Below, one piece after another: positions 24,981 through 32,881 of a DNA stretch of 34,824 nucleotides; within the stretch, counting starts at the first letter, position 1, and every line of letters starts with the position of its first letter. The stretch comes from Lachnospiraceae bacterium. GTDB lineage: Bacteria; Bacillota; Clostridia; Lachnospirales; Lachnospiraceae. Under the pieces are notes generated by a model. The model made no database searches and was not told the DNA's origin. It saw only the letters and a list, made by a program, of their open reading frames with translations. Location: NCBI GenBank assembly GCA_022791975.1, contig JAAWAC010000058.1, positions 1 to 34,824 of the forward strand, in the 5' to 3' direction. Both the position numbers and the translations under genes were made by a program.

Positions 24981-25862
24981 CTATCTCTTGGCCTGTTGCA
25001 GCAATTCCTTTAAGTCTTCAATGGAAAACACATAATTCTTATTGCAAAAATGACAGTTGGTCTCCACAGGCTTTCCCTCCTGTATCATTTCCCGAATATC
25101 TCTGCTGCCAATGCTGACAATGGCCCTGGCTACCCGCTCCTTGGAGCAGTTACAGGCAAAGCTGGTGGAAATCTTGTCATGAATCTCCAGGCCAAATTCT
25201 CCCAGAAGCTCCTGAAGGATTCCCTCCGGCGCGTTACCTCTATCCAAAAGGGCCGTTACAGAGCTTACTGTCCCCAGCTTTTCCTCCAGCTGGTTCACAA
25301 TCCGCTCCTCCACAAAAGGCATTAGCTGAATAATAAAGCCTCCGGCCTGGCGCACAGTATTATTTTTTTCCATCAGCACACCCAGGCCCACCGCCGAGGG
25401 AATCTGCTCCGAGGTAGCAAAATAATAGGTGAGATCTTCGGCGATCTCTGAGGTTTGCAGCTCTGTCTGCCCCACATAGGGCTCCTTCATACCCAGATCC
25501 TTGATAACACTGAGCATTCCCTCCCCTATGGCTCCTGCCACATCCAGCTTTCCCTTTTCATTGGCTCCCAACATCACCTGGGGATGATGCACATAGCCCT
25601 TCACCTGTGCTTTGGCATCTGCCGTCACTGTGATTCCCCCTATGGGGCCAGTTCCCTTGATCTGCAAGGTCAGCAGATCCTTTTCTCCCTTCATCATGGC
25701 GCCCATCATAGCCCCTGCACTTAAGAGACGCCCTAATGCCGCTGTGGCCACCGGACTGGTGTTATGTCGCTGCCGGGCATATTCCACTGTCTCCCTGGAG
25801 GTGATGGCAAAGGCCCGAATCTGGCCCTCTGCCGCCGTGGCCCTTACAATATAATCTAACAT
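24981..25862 (-). CDS. hslO: Redox-regulated chaperone Hsp33
   Basis: It is a holdase chaperone that switches on when its zinc centre is oxidised. The 293-residue protein has the core domain (1-225, with GPIGGITVTADAKAQVKGYV) and the C-terminal redox switch with C237-x-C239 and C270-x-x-C273, all four zinc ligands present. ATG 25862 is chosen because GAGGAG lies 7 bases before it; the frame open further upstream has no site. It follows the methyltransferase gene by 54 bases and precedes nadE by 16. The pairing of oxidative-stress protection with NAD supply is an inference. Confidence 0.95.
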   Translation of the reverse strand: MLDYIVRATAAEGQIRAFAITSRETVEYARQRHNTSPVATAALGRLLSAGAMMGAMMKGEKDLLTLQIKGTGPIGGITVTADAKAQVKGYVHHPQVMLGANEKGKLDVAGAIGEGMLSVIKDLGMKEPYVGQTELQTSEIAEDLTYYFATSEQIPSAVGLGVLMEKNNTVRQAGGFIIQLMPFVEERIVNQLEEKLGTVSSVTALLDRGNAPEGILQELLGEFGLEIHDKISTSFACNCSKERVARAIVSIGSRDIREMIQEGKPVETNCHFCNKNYVFSIEDLKELLQQAKR

Positions 25863-25916
25863 GTGGTTTCTCCTCTTTCCTGTTCTGCCTCTTCCCATTC
25901 CAGATCTGGTCAAGTT

Positions 25917-26696
25917 CTATCGAATATTTGTTCTATTCATTTTTTTCTTTCCCTTCTCCCGTGCCAGTACATAGACCCTTTGACTCTCCTTTAGGGGCTC
26001 CTGCTCCGTAAAAGCCTCATAGATGGCCAAAAGCTCCATGCCTGCCTCCTTAAGGAGCTCTCCAATCCGTTCCAGGGAGTAGGCTCTCTGAAAATGGGTT
26101 TCCTGGTATTTCCGGTAAAGCCCTTCCTCCTCCCGTAAAAATAAGGTCAAATCGTATGTGTTGATCTGGGTTTCCGGGTCATAATCATTTTCCCAGATAA
26201 AGCTTCCATCCTCCCGGTTTTCTGCGATGATACACTCTCCCAGTAAGACTTCATATTTATATTGGGTGTTCAGATCAAAGAGAAAGATTCCCCCTGGGTC
26301 CAGATAAGTATTCACCAACCGAAATACCTGGAGCAGATCTTCTTCTTCTATAATATAATTTATGGAATCACAGATGCTAACCACAGCTCTCACCGTGCCG
26401 TACAGCTCAAACTCCCGCATATCCTGCAAAAGATACAGAATGTCTCTTCCGCTCTGGGCACGCTTCTCCACAGCCAGCTCCAGCATCTCCTGGGAACTGT
26501 CCACCCCGATCATATCATAGCCGGCGGCGGACAAAAGCTCTGTCATGCTACCGGTCCCGCAGCCCAGCTCCAGCACCAGCCCCTCCCGGATTCCCTGCCG
26601 GCCCAGGAGCTCTATCACATAACGGCTCCACTCCTCATAGGGGATATTATCCATAAATAAATCGTAAACTGCCGCAAAGCTTGTGTATGCATCCAT
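25917..26696 (-). CDS. Class I SAM-dependent methyltransferase
   Basis: The 259-residue protein begins with the AAVYDLFMD element of this methyltransferase group and has motif I VLELGCGTGS (41-50), the acidic D after strand 2 (MIGVDSS) and DMREF. A mixed C-terminal part follows (ETHFQRAYSLERIGELLKEA). The substrate cannot be told from sequence. The C-terminus is basic (KGKKKMNRTNIR). GGAG lies 6-7 bases before the ATG. It is the first gene behind a near-consensus promoter and leads the unit into hslO, nadE and degV. Confidence 0.88.
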   Translation of the reverse strand: MDAYTSFAAVYDLFMDNIPYEEWSRYVIELLGRQGIREGLVLELGCGTGSMTELLSAAGYDMIGVDSSQEMLELAVEKRAQSGRDILYLLQDMREFELYGTVRAVVSICDSINYIIEEEDLLQVFRLVNTYLDPGGIFLFDLNTQYKYEVLLGECIIAENREDGSFIWENDYDPETQINTYDLTLFLREEEGLYRKYQETHFQRAYSLERIGELLKEAGMELLAIYEAFTEQEPLKESQRVYVLAREKGKKKMNRTNIR

Positions 26697-26714
26697 GACA
26701 TTCTCCTTTTTCCC

Positions 26715-26743
26715 ATTGTAATCATTCCGTCCAGGCTTGTCAA
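26715..26743 (-). promoter_or_regulatory. Near-consensus promoter for methyltransferase-hslO-nadE-degV
   Basis: On the minus strand TTGACA (26743-26738) is followed after exactly 17 bases by TACAAT (26720-26715), a perfect -35 and five of six at -10. The leader before the start codon is only about 10-15 bases and is mostly ribosome binding site, so no leader regulation is expected. Confidence 0.85.
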
Positions 26744-26768
26744 GCAGTGGAGAAAAGCTGCCAAAATC

Positions 26769-26808
26769 AAAAAAACTCTATGTAAATGTATCATCCACAT
26801 AGAGTTTT
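26769..26808 (-). terminator. Terminator after the Crh-type gene
   Basis: On the minus strand aaaactctatgt and acatagagtttt form a 12-bp perfect stem with a 13-base loop, running into seven T. It lies 61 bases after the Crh-like stop and closes the murB-rapZ-whiA-crh unit. Confidence 0.88.
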
Positions 26809-26868
26809 GCCTGCTATAGCCCAATTTCAACATCCATATCTGGGTCAGCTTTTATGCCCTGTAAACAA

Positions 26869-27126
26869 TTAGTTTTTGCTGCTCAGATACTTCTCAATAT
26901 TTTCAATGGCTTCCCTTTCATCACTTCCATCTGCGGAAACCACAACCTCTTCCCCTGCCGACAATCCCAGCGTCATCATCCCCATGATGCTCTTTGCATT
27001 TACCTTCTTCTCATTACTCTCCACATAGATACTGCTCTCATACTGACTGGCAACCTGAACCAGCAGAGCCACCGGTCTGGCTTCCAGGCCAGAAGGAAGC
27101 TGAATTGTAATGGATTGTCTAATCAT
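26869..27126 (-). CDS. crh: Crh-type HPr paralogue (Glu15, Ser46)
   Basis: The 85-residue protein has the HPr fold signature, but the phosphotransfer histidine is replaced: SGLEARP places Glu at position 15 where HPr has His. The regulatory serine is kept exactly at S46 (NAKSIMGMM). B. subtilis Crh shows the same pattern with Gln15 and acts only through Ser46 phosphorylation by HPr kinase, in carbon catabolite control and in metabolic sensing. A sugar phosphotransfer role is therefore unlikely. It overlaps the whiA stop as ATGA, so translation is coupled, and sits where crh sits beside whiA in bacilli. Confidence 0.88.
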   Translation of the reverse strand: MIRQSITIQLPSGLEARPVALLVQVASQYESSIYVESNEKKVNAKSIMGMMTLGLSAGEEVVVSADGSDEREAIENIEKYLSSKN

Positions 27127-28064
27127 AATATTTTCTCCTCCTTGAACTCTCTTAGCTCCTCAGCTAAAACACTCAGTTTTCGCAGTCTGTGATTGACGCC
27201 GGACTTTCCTACCGGTGGATTCAGCATTTCTCCAAGTTCCTTCAGGGTTGCCTCTGGCTGCTCCAGCCGCAGTTCCGCCATCTCTGCCAAATTTTCAGGA
27301 AGCTTTGCAAATCCCAGATTTCTCTGTATATAACGGATATCCTCTATCTGCTTTACCGCCGCAGATATGGTCTTTCCCAGATTGGCAGTCTCACAGTTCA
27401 CCTGTCTGTTAACGGAATTCCTCATCTCCTTCAAAATTCGTACATTCTCATAGTCCATCAACGCTGCGTGGGCTTCCATCACATTGAGCAGATCCACAAT
27501 CTGTGAGCCCTCTTTCACATATAGTACAAAGCTTTTCTTGCGAAGGGTTATCTTCGCGCTGACACCAAAATCCCCTATCATTTCCTGGAGCCGGCGGGCT
27601 TTCTCCTCCGTCTCACATACAATCTCAAAATGATAGCTTTTTTCTGGATCGCTTACAGACCCTGCTGCCAAAAACGCACCGCGGATAAAGGCTCTTTTAC
27701 AGCATAGACTCTGAATCAGCACATGGTCCAGGGCATCTAGACCGTCATCTGCTATCACCAAATAGCTTCCATGCCTCTTTCCGCCTGATCCAGATTCCAC
27801 ATGATCCTCTGGGCGCTCCTTATTATATGTATTCCGTTTTGCAGACACACCTATTCTTATATTATATGTTTTTTTCAATAATGTAAAGCACTTTCTTGCA
27901 GCAGACAAATTTTCCGTGTGGATCTCCGCCTGCAACCTCCCCCGTTCCTCTCTCCTCTGCATGCCCAAAAACTCCGTAATTGCAGCCAATTCTGCCAACT
28001 GACAGTGACGGGCCGAGGCTGCCTGCCTGGATAATTCTTCCTTTACTCTGCCTGAAAATGACAT
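27123..28064 (-). CDS. whiA: WhiA, LAGLIDADG-like DNA-binding protein
   Basis: The 313-residue protein has the N-terminal degenerate homing-endonuclease-like domain (KRAFIRGAFLAAGSVSDPEK, YHFEIVCE) and a C-terminal helix-turn-helix (ATLKELGEMLNPPVGKSGVN, HRLRKL). WhiA controls sporulation genes in Streptomyces and affects division and chromosome segregation in B. subtilis. Its targets here are unknown. It starts 3 bases after the rapZ stop with AAGGGG about 9 bases upstream, inside the end of rapZ. It overlaps the Crh-like gene by 4 bases. Confidence 0.95.
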   Translation of the reverse strand: MSFSGRVKEELSRQAASARHCQLAELAAITEFLGMQRREERGRLQAEIHTENLSAARKCFTLLKKTYNIRIGVSAKRNTYNKERPEDHVESGSGGKRHGSYLVIADDGLDALDHVLIQSLCCKRAFIRGAFLAAGSVSDPEKSYHFEIVCETEEKARRLQEMIGDFGVSAKITLRKKSFVLYVKEGSQIVDLLNVMEAHAALMDYENVRILKEMRNSVNRQVNCETANLGKTISAAVKQIEDIRYIQRNLGFAKLPENLAEMAELRLEQPEATLKELGEMLNPPVGKSGVNHRLRKLSVLAEELREFKEEKIL

Positions 28065-28067
28065 GTC

Positions 28068-28946
28068 TCAATGCCCCTTTATGATAGCATCCTTCTCAAT
28101 ATCCCGATGCTCAATCTTAATTCCATACTCGGAATGCTTCTCCAGCCGTTCATATAGTTTATTGGCCAGAGTCACCGATCGATGTTTGCCCCCAGTGCAG
28201 CCAATAGCCACCACCAGCTGATTTTTTCCCTCCAGCACATAATTGGGAATGAGAAACTTCACCATATCCACCAGCTTGTCCAAAAATACGTGGGCTACCT
28301 CAAACCCCATGACAAATTGCTGCACCTCCTTATCATTCCCCGAAAGCCCCCGCAATTCATCATAGTAGTAGGGGTTTGGCAGGAAACGCACATCAAACAC
28401 CAGATCTGCGTCTCCAGGAATTCCGAATTTAAAGCCAAAGGACAACACGGTGATCATCAGATTTTTAAATTCCTGATTCATCACAAAAATTTTTTCCAAC
28501 TCCGTTTTCAGCTCCCGGGTCAAGAGATTGCTGGTATCCAGAATGTAATCAGCCTGTTTCTTTAAGAATTCCAGCCGTTGCCGCTCCAATGCGATCCCCT
28601 CCGCCAGCCTTCCCCTGGCTGCCAGGGGATGTATCCGCCGAGTCTCTTTATACCTCTTTAAAAGCACTGGGTCCGAGGCGTCCAGAAAAAGGATCTCAAA
28701 ATGATAATTGGACACCATAAGCTGCTCCATCACCTGCTCCAGACCGGAAAGCTGCTGTCCGCTGCGCACATCCAGCCCCAAAGCCACCTTGGTAATTTCA
28801 CTGCTTCCGGAATACACCAGCTCTGCAAATTTTTCCACCAGAGAGATGGGCAGATTGTCCACACAAAAATAGCCCATGTCCTCCAGCATTTTTAAGGAAG
28901 TGCTCCGGCCGGCACCGGACATCCCCGTTACAATAATGAACCGCAT
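28068..28946 (-). CDS. rapZ: RapZ/YvcJ nucleotide-binding protein
   Basis: The 292-residue protein has an N-terminal P-loop domain with GMSGAGRST (8-16; arginine stands where lysine is usual) and MGYFCVDNLP. The C-terminal domain has FGFKFGIPGDADLVFDVRFL and AIGCTGGKHRSVT. In E. coli RapZ guides GlmZ RNA decay and in bacilli YvcJ binds nucleotides; the role in Clostridia is unsettled. It follows murB by 30 bases and precedes whiA by 3. Confidence 0.94.
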   Translation of the reverse strand: MRFIIVTGMSGAGRSTSLKMLEDMGYFCVDNLPISLVEKFAELVYSGSSEITKVALGLDVRSGQQLSGLEQVMEQLMVSNYHFEILFLDASDPVLLKRYKETRRIHPLAARGRLAEGIALERQRLEFLKKQADYILDTSNLLTRELKTELEKIFVMNQEFKNLMITVLSFGFKFGIPGDADLVFDVRFLPNPYYYDELRGLSGNDKEVQQFVMGFEVAHVFLDKLVDMVKFLIPNYVLEGKNQLVVAIGCTGGKHRSVTLANKLYERLEKHSEYGIKIEHRDIEKDAIIKGH

Positions 28947-28976
28947 CCCCCTTCTGCCCTCTCTTTCTCTGCTCTC

Positions 28977-29900
28977 CTAAAATCCCAGCAGCTTTATCTC
29001 CATCTCCAGATCTACACCGAACTGATGTTTGACCTGTGTTTTTACATGCTCCACCAGGTCAAGTACATCCTGGGCTGTAGCGTCCCCCCGGTTGATAATA
29101 AACCCGCAGTGCTTTTCCGACACCTGGGCGCCTCCTATCTGATACCCCCGAAGTCCTGCATCCATAATAAGCTTTCCTGCAAAATACCCTATAGGACGCT
29201 TAAATGTACTGCCTGCACTGGCATATTCCAGAGGTTGCTTTTCCACCCGTGCCTTTTTCAACTCCTCCATTTTATCCCAGATAGGTTGGGAGTTCTCCCT
29301 CTTTTCCAAAAGGAACACCGCCTCCAGCACCACATAGGATTTCCTCCCTATCACACTGGTCCGGTAGCCCAGCTCCAGCTCCTCCTGGCTCAACCAGATG
29401 GGTCTCCCTTCCTGCGTCAGCACCAGAGCTTTTTCCACCACGCCCTTCATCTCTCCGCCATAGGCACCTGCATTCATCACCAGGGCGCCTCCAACACTGC
29501 CCGGAATCCCGGAAGCAAACTCCAGCCCGGAAAGATGCAGCCTGGCCGCCTGGTGGGCCACCCGTACCAAAAGCGCTCCCGCCTGCACCCGCAGCCGTCC
29601 GCTCTTTAAGTCCTCCCCATCCTCCTCCACAATCTGCTGCATATCCAGCCGGATAATCACCCCCGGATATCCCTTGTCACTAATCAGTACATTGCTCCCA
29701 TTTCCCAGAATGTAATAGGGCATCCCCGCTGTCTTGCAGGCCTCCATGGTCTCCCACAGCTGGGTCGGCCCCACAGCCCGCACAAAATACCTGGCATTCC
29801 CCCCAATGCGAAAAGTCGTATGCTTCCTCATAGGCACCTCCGCCTCCACACACGCCTCCCCGTTAATCTCCACAAGTCTCTTCCAAAAATCTATCTCCAT
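28977..29900 (-). CDS. murB: UDP-N-acetylenolpyruvoylglucosamine reductase MurB
   Basis: This FAD enzyme reduces UDP-GlcNAc-enolpyruvate with NADPH to give UDP-MurNAc in the cytoplasm. The 307 residues show the FAD-binding motif YYILGNGSNVLISD, GLEFASGIPGSVGGALVMNA (split by the FAD site), the catalytic serine S231 in YASAGSTFKRP, and AGKLIMDAGLRGYQIGGAQVS with the later EKHCGFIIN. This matches the shorter Gram-positive type. The ribosome binding site is weak. It heads the unit with rapZ, whiA and crh behind a promoter overlapping the uvrA terminator. Confidence 0.95.
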   Translation of the reverse strand: MEIDFWKRLVEINGEACVEAEVPMRKHTTFRIGGNARYFVRAVGPTQLWETMEACKTAGMPYYILGNGSNVLISDKGYPGVIIRLDMQQIVEEDGEDLKSGRLRVQAGALLVRVAHQAARLHLSGLEFASGIPGSVGGALVMNAGAYGGEMKGVVEKALVLTQEGRPIWLSQEELELGYRTSVIGRKSYVVLEAVFLLEKRENSQPIWDKMEELKKARVEKQPLEYASAGSTFKRPIGYFAGKLIMDAGLRGYQIGGAQVSEKHCGFIINRGDATAQDVLDLVEHVKTQVKHQFGVDLEMEIKLLGF

Positions 29901-29987
29901 AAAACACTCGCTTTCTCTAAATCTTCCCTTACTCCATTTCCTCTAGACTAAAACAGCTGCTATCAAAGCCCCTTTCTGCTATGTTCC

Positions 29988-30016
29988 ATTATATGCAAAA
30001 GGAGGGGTTTGTACAA
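29988..30016 (-). promoter_or_regulatory. Promoter for murB-rapZ-whiA-crh, inside the uvrA terminator
   Basis: On the minus strand TTGTAC (30016-30011) and a perfect TATAAT (29993-29988) are 17 bases apart. The -35 box lies in the loop of the uvrA terminator hairpin and the spacer contains its second arm. Transcription would begin about 80 bases before murB. Confidence 0.6.
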
Positions 30017-30022
30017 CCCCTC
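29997..30022 (-). terminator. Terminator after uvrA
   Basis: On the minus strand gaggggtt and aacccctc form an 8-bp stem with a 5-base loop, followed by CTTTTG. It starts 10 bases after the uvrA stop. Confidence 0.75.
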
Positions 30023-30032
30023 TTCAAGAAAT

Positions 30033-32864
30033 CTACCTTTCCTTTTCCAGATACCGCTTTACATACTGCCCCGTATAGGATACCGGACTTTCCGCCACCT
30101 GCTCCGGTGTCCCAAAGGCAATAACTGTGCCACCTCCGTCTCCACCCTCAGGCCCCATATCAATCAGATAATCCGCCGTCTTGATTACGTCCAGGTTATG
30201 CTCAATTACCACCACCGTATTTCCTCCCTCTGCCAGCCGCTGCAAAATCTCTGTCAGCTTATGCACATCCGCAAAGTGCAAGCCTGTGGTGGGCTCATCC
30301 AGAATATAGATGGTCTTCCCTGTGCTCCGGCGGCTCAGCTCTGTGGCCAGCTTGATACGCTGGGCCTCCCCTCCGGACAGCGTGGTGGAAGGCTGCCCAA
30401 GTTTAATATAGGAAAGCCCCACATCATAAAGGGTCTCTATCTTCCGGGCAATGGAGGGCACATTTTCAAAGAAGGTCAAAGCCTCCTCCACCGTCATATC
30501 CAGCACATCAAAAATACTTTTGCCCTTATACTTTACCTCTAAGGTTTCCCGATTGTAGCGCTTGCCTTGGCAAACCTCACAGGGCACATACACATCTGGC
30601 AGGAAATGCATTTCTATTTTAATAATCCCGTCCCCGCTGCAGGCCTCGCATCGGCCTCCTTTAACATTAAAGCTAAAGCGTCCCTTCTTGTAACCCTTGC
30701 TCTTGGCGTCTGCTGTGGAGGCAAACAAGTCTCGAATCTGATCAAACACGCCTGTGTAGGTGGCCGGATTGGACCGGGGCGTCCGGCCAATGGGAGACTG
30801 GTCAATATTAATCACCTTGTCCAGCTGTTCCATTCCCTCTATCTTTCTATGTTTGCCGGGAATGGTTCGGGCTCGGTTCAGTTCCTTTGCCAGACGTTTA
30901 TATAGAATCTCATTGATGAGAGAGCTTTTCCCCGAACCGGACACGCCAGTTACACAGGTAAAAATTCCCAGAGGCAGGCGCACATCAATATTTTTCAGAT
31001 TGTTCTCCTGGGCTCCTCGAATGGTAAGCCACCCGACAGGCTCCCGCCGAACCTCCGGCACAGGAATCCGCATACGACCACTGAGGTAGGCCCCTGTAAT
31101 GGACTCCGGCACCTGCATAATCTCCTGCGCCGTCCCGGCTGCCACCACATGGCCTCCATGCTCTCCAGCTCCGGGTCCAATATCCACCACATAATCTGCT
31201 GCCAGCATAGTATCCTCGTCGTGCTCCACCACCACCAAGGTATTTCCCAGATCCCGCAACCGTTTCAAAGTTGCCAGTAGCTTGTCATTATCCCGTTGAT
31301 GGAGTCCAATGCTGGGTTCATCCAGAATATAGGCCACCCCCACCAGACCGGAACCAATCTGAGTAGCCAGCCGGATACGCTGGGCCTCCCCTCCAGACAA
31401 ACTGCCAGTAGCCCGGGCCAGAGTCAGATAGTCCAGCCCCACATCCACCAGAAAGCCCACCCGGGCCCGAATTTCTTTTAAGATCTGGTCTCCAATCAGA
31501 CGCTGCTGCCGAGTCAACTCCATATTTATCAAAAATCCCTGAAGATTTCGAATAGACATGGAGGTCACCTCATAAATATTCCTGTCATGAACCGTCACAG
31601 CCAGTGATGTCTTTTTCAGGCGCTGTCCTCCGCATGTCTTACAGGGAGTGATGCGCATAAATTCCTCGTATTCCTGCCGCATTGTCTCCGATCCGGTCTC
31701 CCGATAGCGCCGCTGTACATTGCGGATCAGCCCCTCAAAGGCCACATCGTAAAAGCCCTCACCCCGCTGCCCCCGGTAATGCACCTTTACGCTCCGTCCT
31801 CCGGTACCATTTATCAGCATGTCCTGCACCTCCGGACTCAACTGTTCATAAGGAGTCTGGAGATCAAAGCCATATTCCTGGGATAGCGCTTGGAGCGTGG
31901 CATAGGTATAGCTGGAGGGATCGTTACAGGACTGCCAGCCCATCACCGTAATAGCGCCCCCCGCAATACTCAGAGACTTATCCGGTATCATAAGATCCTC
32001 ATCAAACTCCATTTTATAACCCAGTCCAAAACAATCGGGGCAGGCTCCAAAGGGATTATTAAAGGAAAAGCTCCGGGGCTCTATCTCCTCCATGCTGATG
32101 CCGCAATCCGGACAGGCATAGCTGGAGCTGAAGGTCAGAACCTCCCCGTCAATAACGTCCACCACCAATAGACCCTCCGACAATCCCAACACTGTCTCAA
32201 TGGAATCGGCCAGCCGCTTCTCAATGCCTTCCTTTACCACCAGACGGTCCACCACAATCTCAATGAGATGCTTGATATTTTTGTCAAGCTTTATCTCCTC
32301 AGACAGCTCATACAGATTTCCGTCGATTCTCACCCGCACAAAGCCGCTTTTCCGTGCCTGTTCCAGCACCTTTACATGCTCCCCTTTTCGTCCCTTCACC
32401 ACCGGAGCCAGGATCTGAATCCGGGTTCTCTCTGGCAGTTCCATAATCTGATCCACCATCTGGTCCACCGTCTGTTTTTTGATTTCCTTTCCACACTTAG
32501 GACAATGGGGAATGCCAATACGCGCATACAACAAGCGGAAATAATCGTAGATCTCTGTCACGGTTCCCACCGTGGATCGTGGATTCCGGTTCGTGGATTT
32601 CTGGTCTATGGAAATGGCCGGGGAAAGTCCTTCAATGCTCTCCACATCCGGCTTTTCCATCTGCCCCAGAAATTGTCGGGCATAGGAGGACAAGGATTCC
32701 ATATACCGCCGCTGCCCTTCCGCATAGATGGTGTCAAAGGCCAGGGAGGATTTCCCTGATCCACTTAAGCCGGTCAAAACCACAAACTCATTTCTGGGAA
32801 TATTCACGTCCAAATTCTTCAGGTTGTGCTCATTGGCACCTCTGATTTTGATAAATTGTCTCAT
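30033..32864 (-). CDS. uvrA: Excinuclease ABC subunit A (UvrA)
   Basis: It is the damage-recognition ATPase of nucleotide excision repair and loads UvrB onto DNA. The 943-residue protein has two ABC modules with Walker [10 protein letters not shown] (32-40) and GVSGSGKSS, two LSGGEAQRI signatures, and two DEP Walker B regions. It also has the zinc-binding cysteine pairs CPDC...CPDC and CEAC...CEVC. Length is normal. AAGGAG stands 6 bases before the ATG, and it begins 17 bases after uvrB, the usual damage-repair operon. Confidence 0.98.
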   Translation of the reverse strand: MRQFIKIRGANEHNLKNLDVNIPRNEFVVLTGLSGSGKSSLAFDTIYAEGQRRYMESLSSYARQFLGQMEKPDVESIEGLSPAISIDQKSTNRNPRSTVGTVTEIYDYFRLLYARIGIPHCPKCGKEIKKQTVDQMVDQIMELPERTRIQILAPVVKGRKGEHVKVLEQARKSGFVRVRIDGNLYELSEEIKLDKNIKHLIEIVVDRLVVKEGIEKRLADSIETVLGLSEGLLVVDVIDGEVLTFSSSYACPDCGISMEEIEPRSFSFNNPFGACPDCFGLGYKMEFDEDLMIPDKSLSIAGGAITVMGWQSCNDPSSYTYATLQALSQEYGFDLQTPYEQLSPEVQDMLINGTGGRSVKVHYRGQRGEGFYDVAFEGLIRNVQRRYRETGSETMRQEYEEFMRITPCKTCGGQRLKKTSLAVTVHDRNIYEVTSMSIRNLQGFLINMELTRQQRLIGDQILKEIRARVGFLVDVGLDYLTLARATGSLSGGEAQRIRLATQIGSGLVGVAYILDEPSIGLHQRDNDKLLATLKRLRDLGNTLVVVEHDEDTMLAADYVVDIGPGAGEHGGHVVAAGTAQEIMQVPESITGAYLSGRMRIPVPEVRREPVGWLTIRGAQENNLKNIDVRLPLGIFTCVTGVSGSGKSSLINEILYKRLAKELNRARTIPGKHRKIEGMEQLDKVINIDQSPIGRTPRSNPATYTGVFDQIRDLFASTADAKSKGYKKGRFSFNVKGGRCEACSGDGIIKIEMHFLPDVYVPCEVCQGKRYNRETLEVKYKGKSIFDVLDMTVEEALTFFENVPSIARKIETLYDVGLSYIKLGQPSTTLSGGEAQRIKLATELSRRSTGKTIYILDEPTTGLHFADVHKLTEILQRLAEGGNTVVVIEHNLDVIKTADYLIDMGPEGGDGGGTVIAFGTPEQVAESPVSYTGQYVKRYLEKER

Positions 32865-32881
32865 AAATGGCTCCTTTTTTC

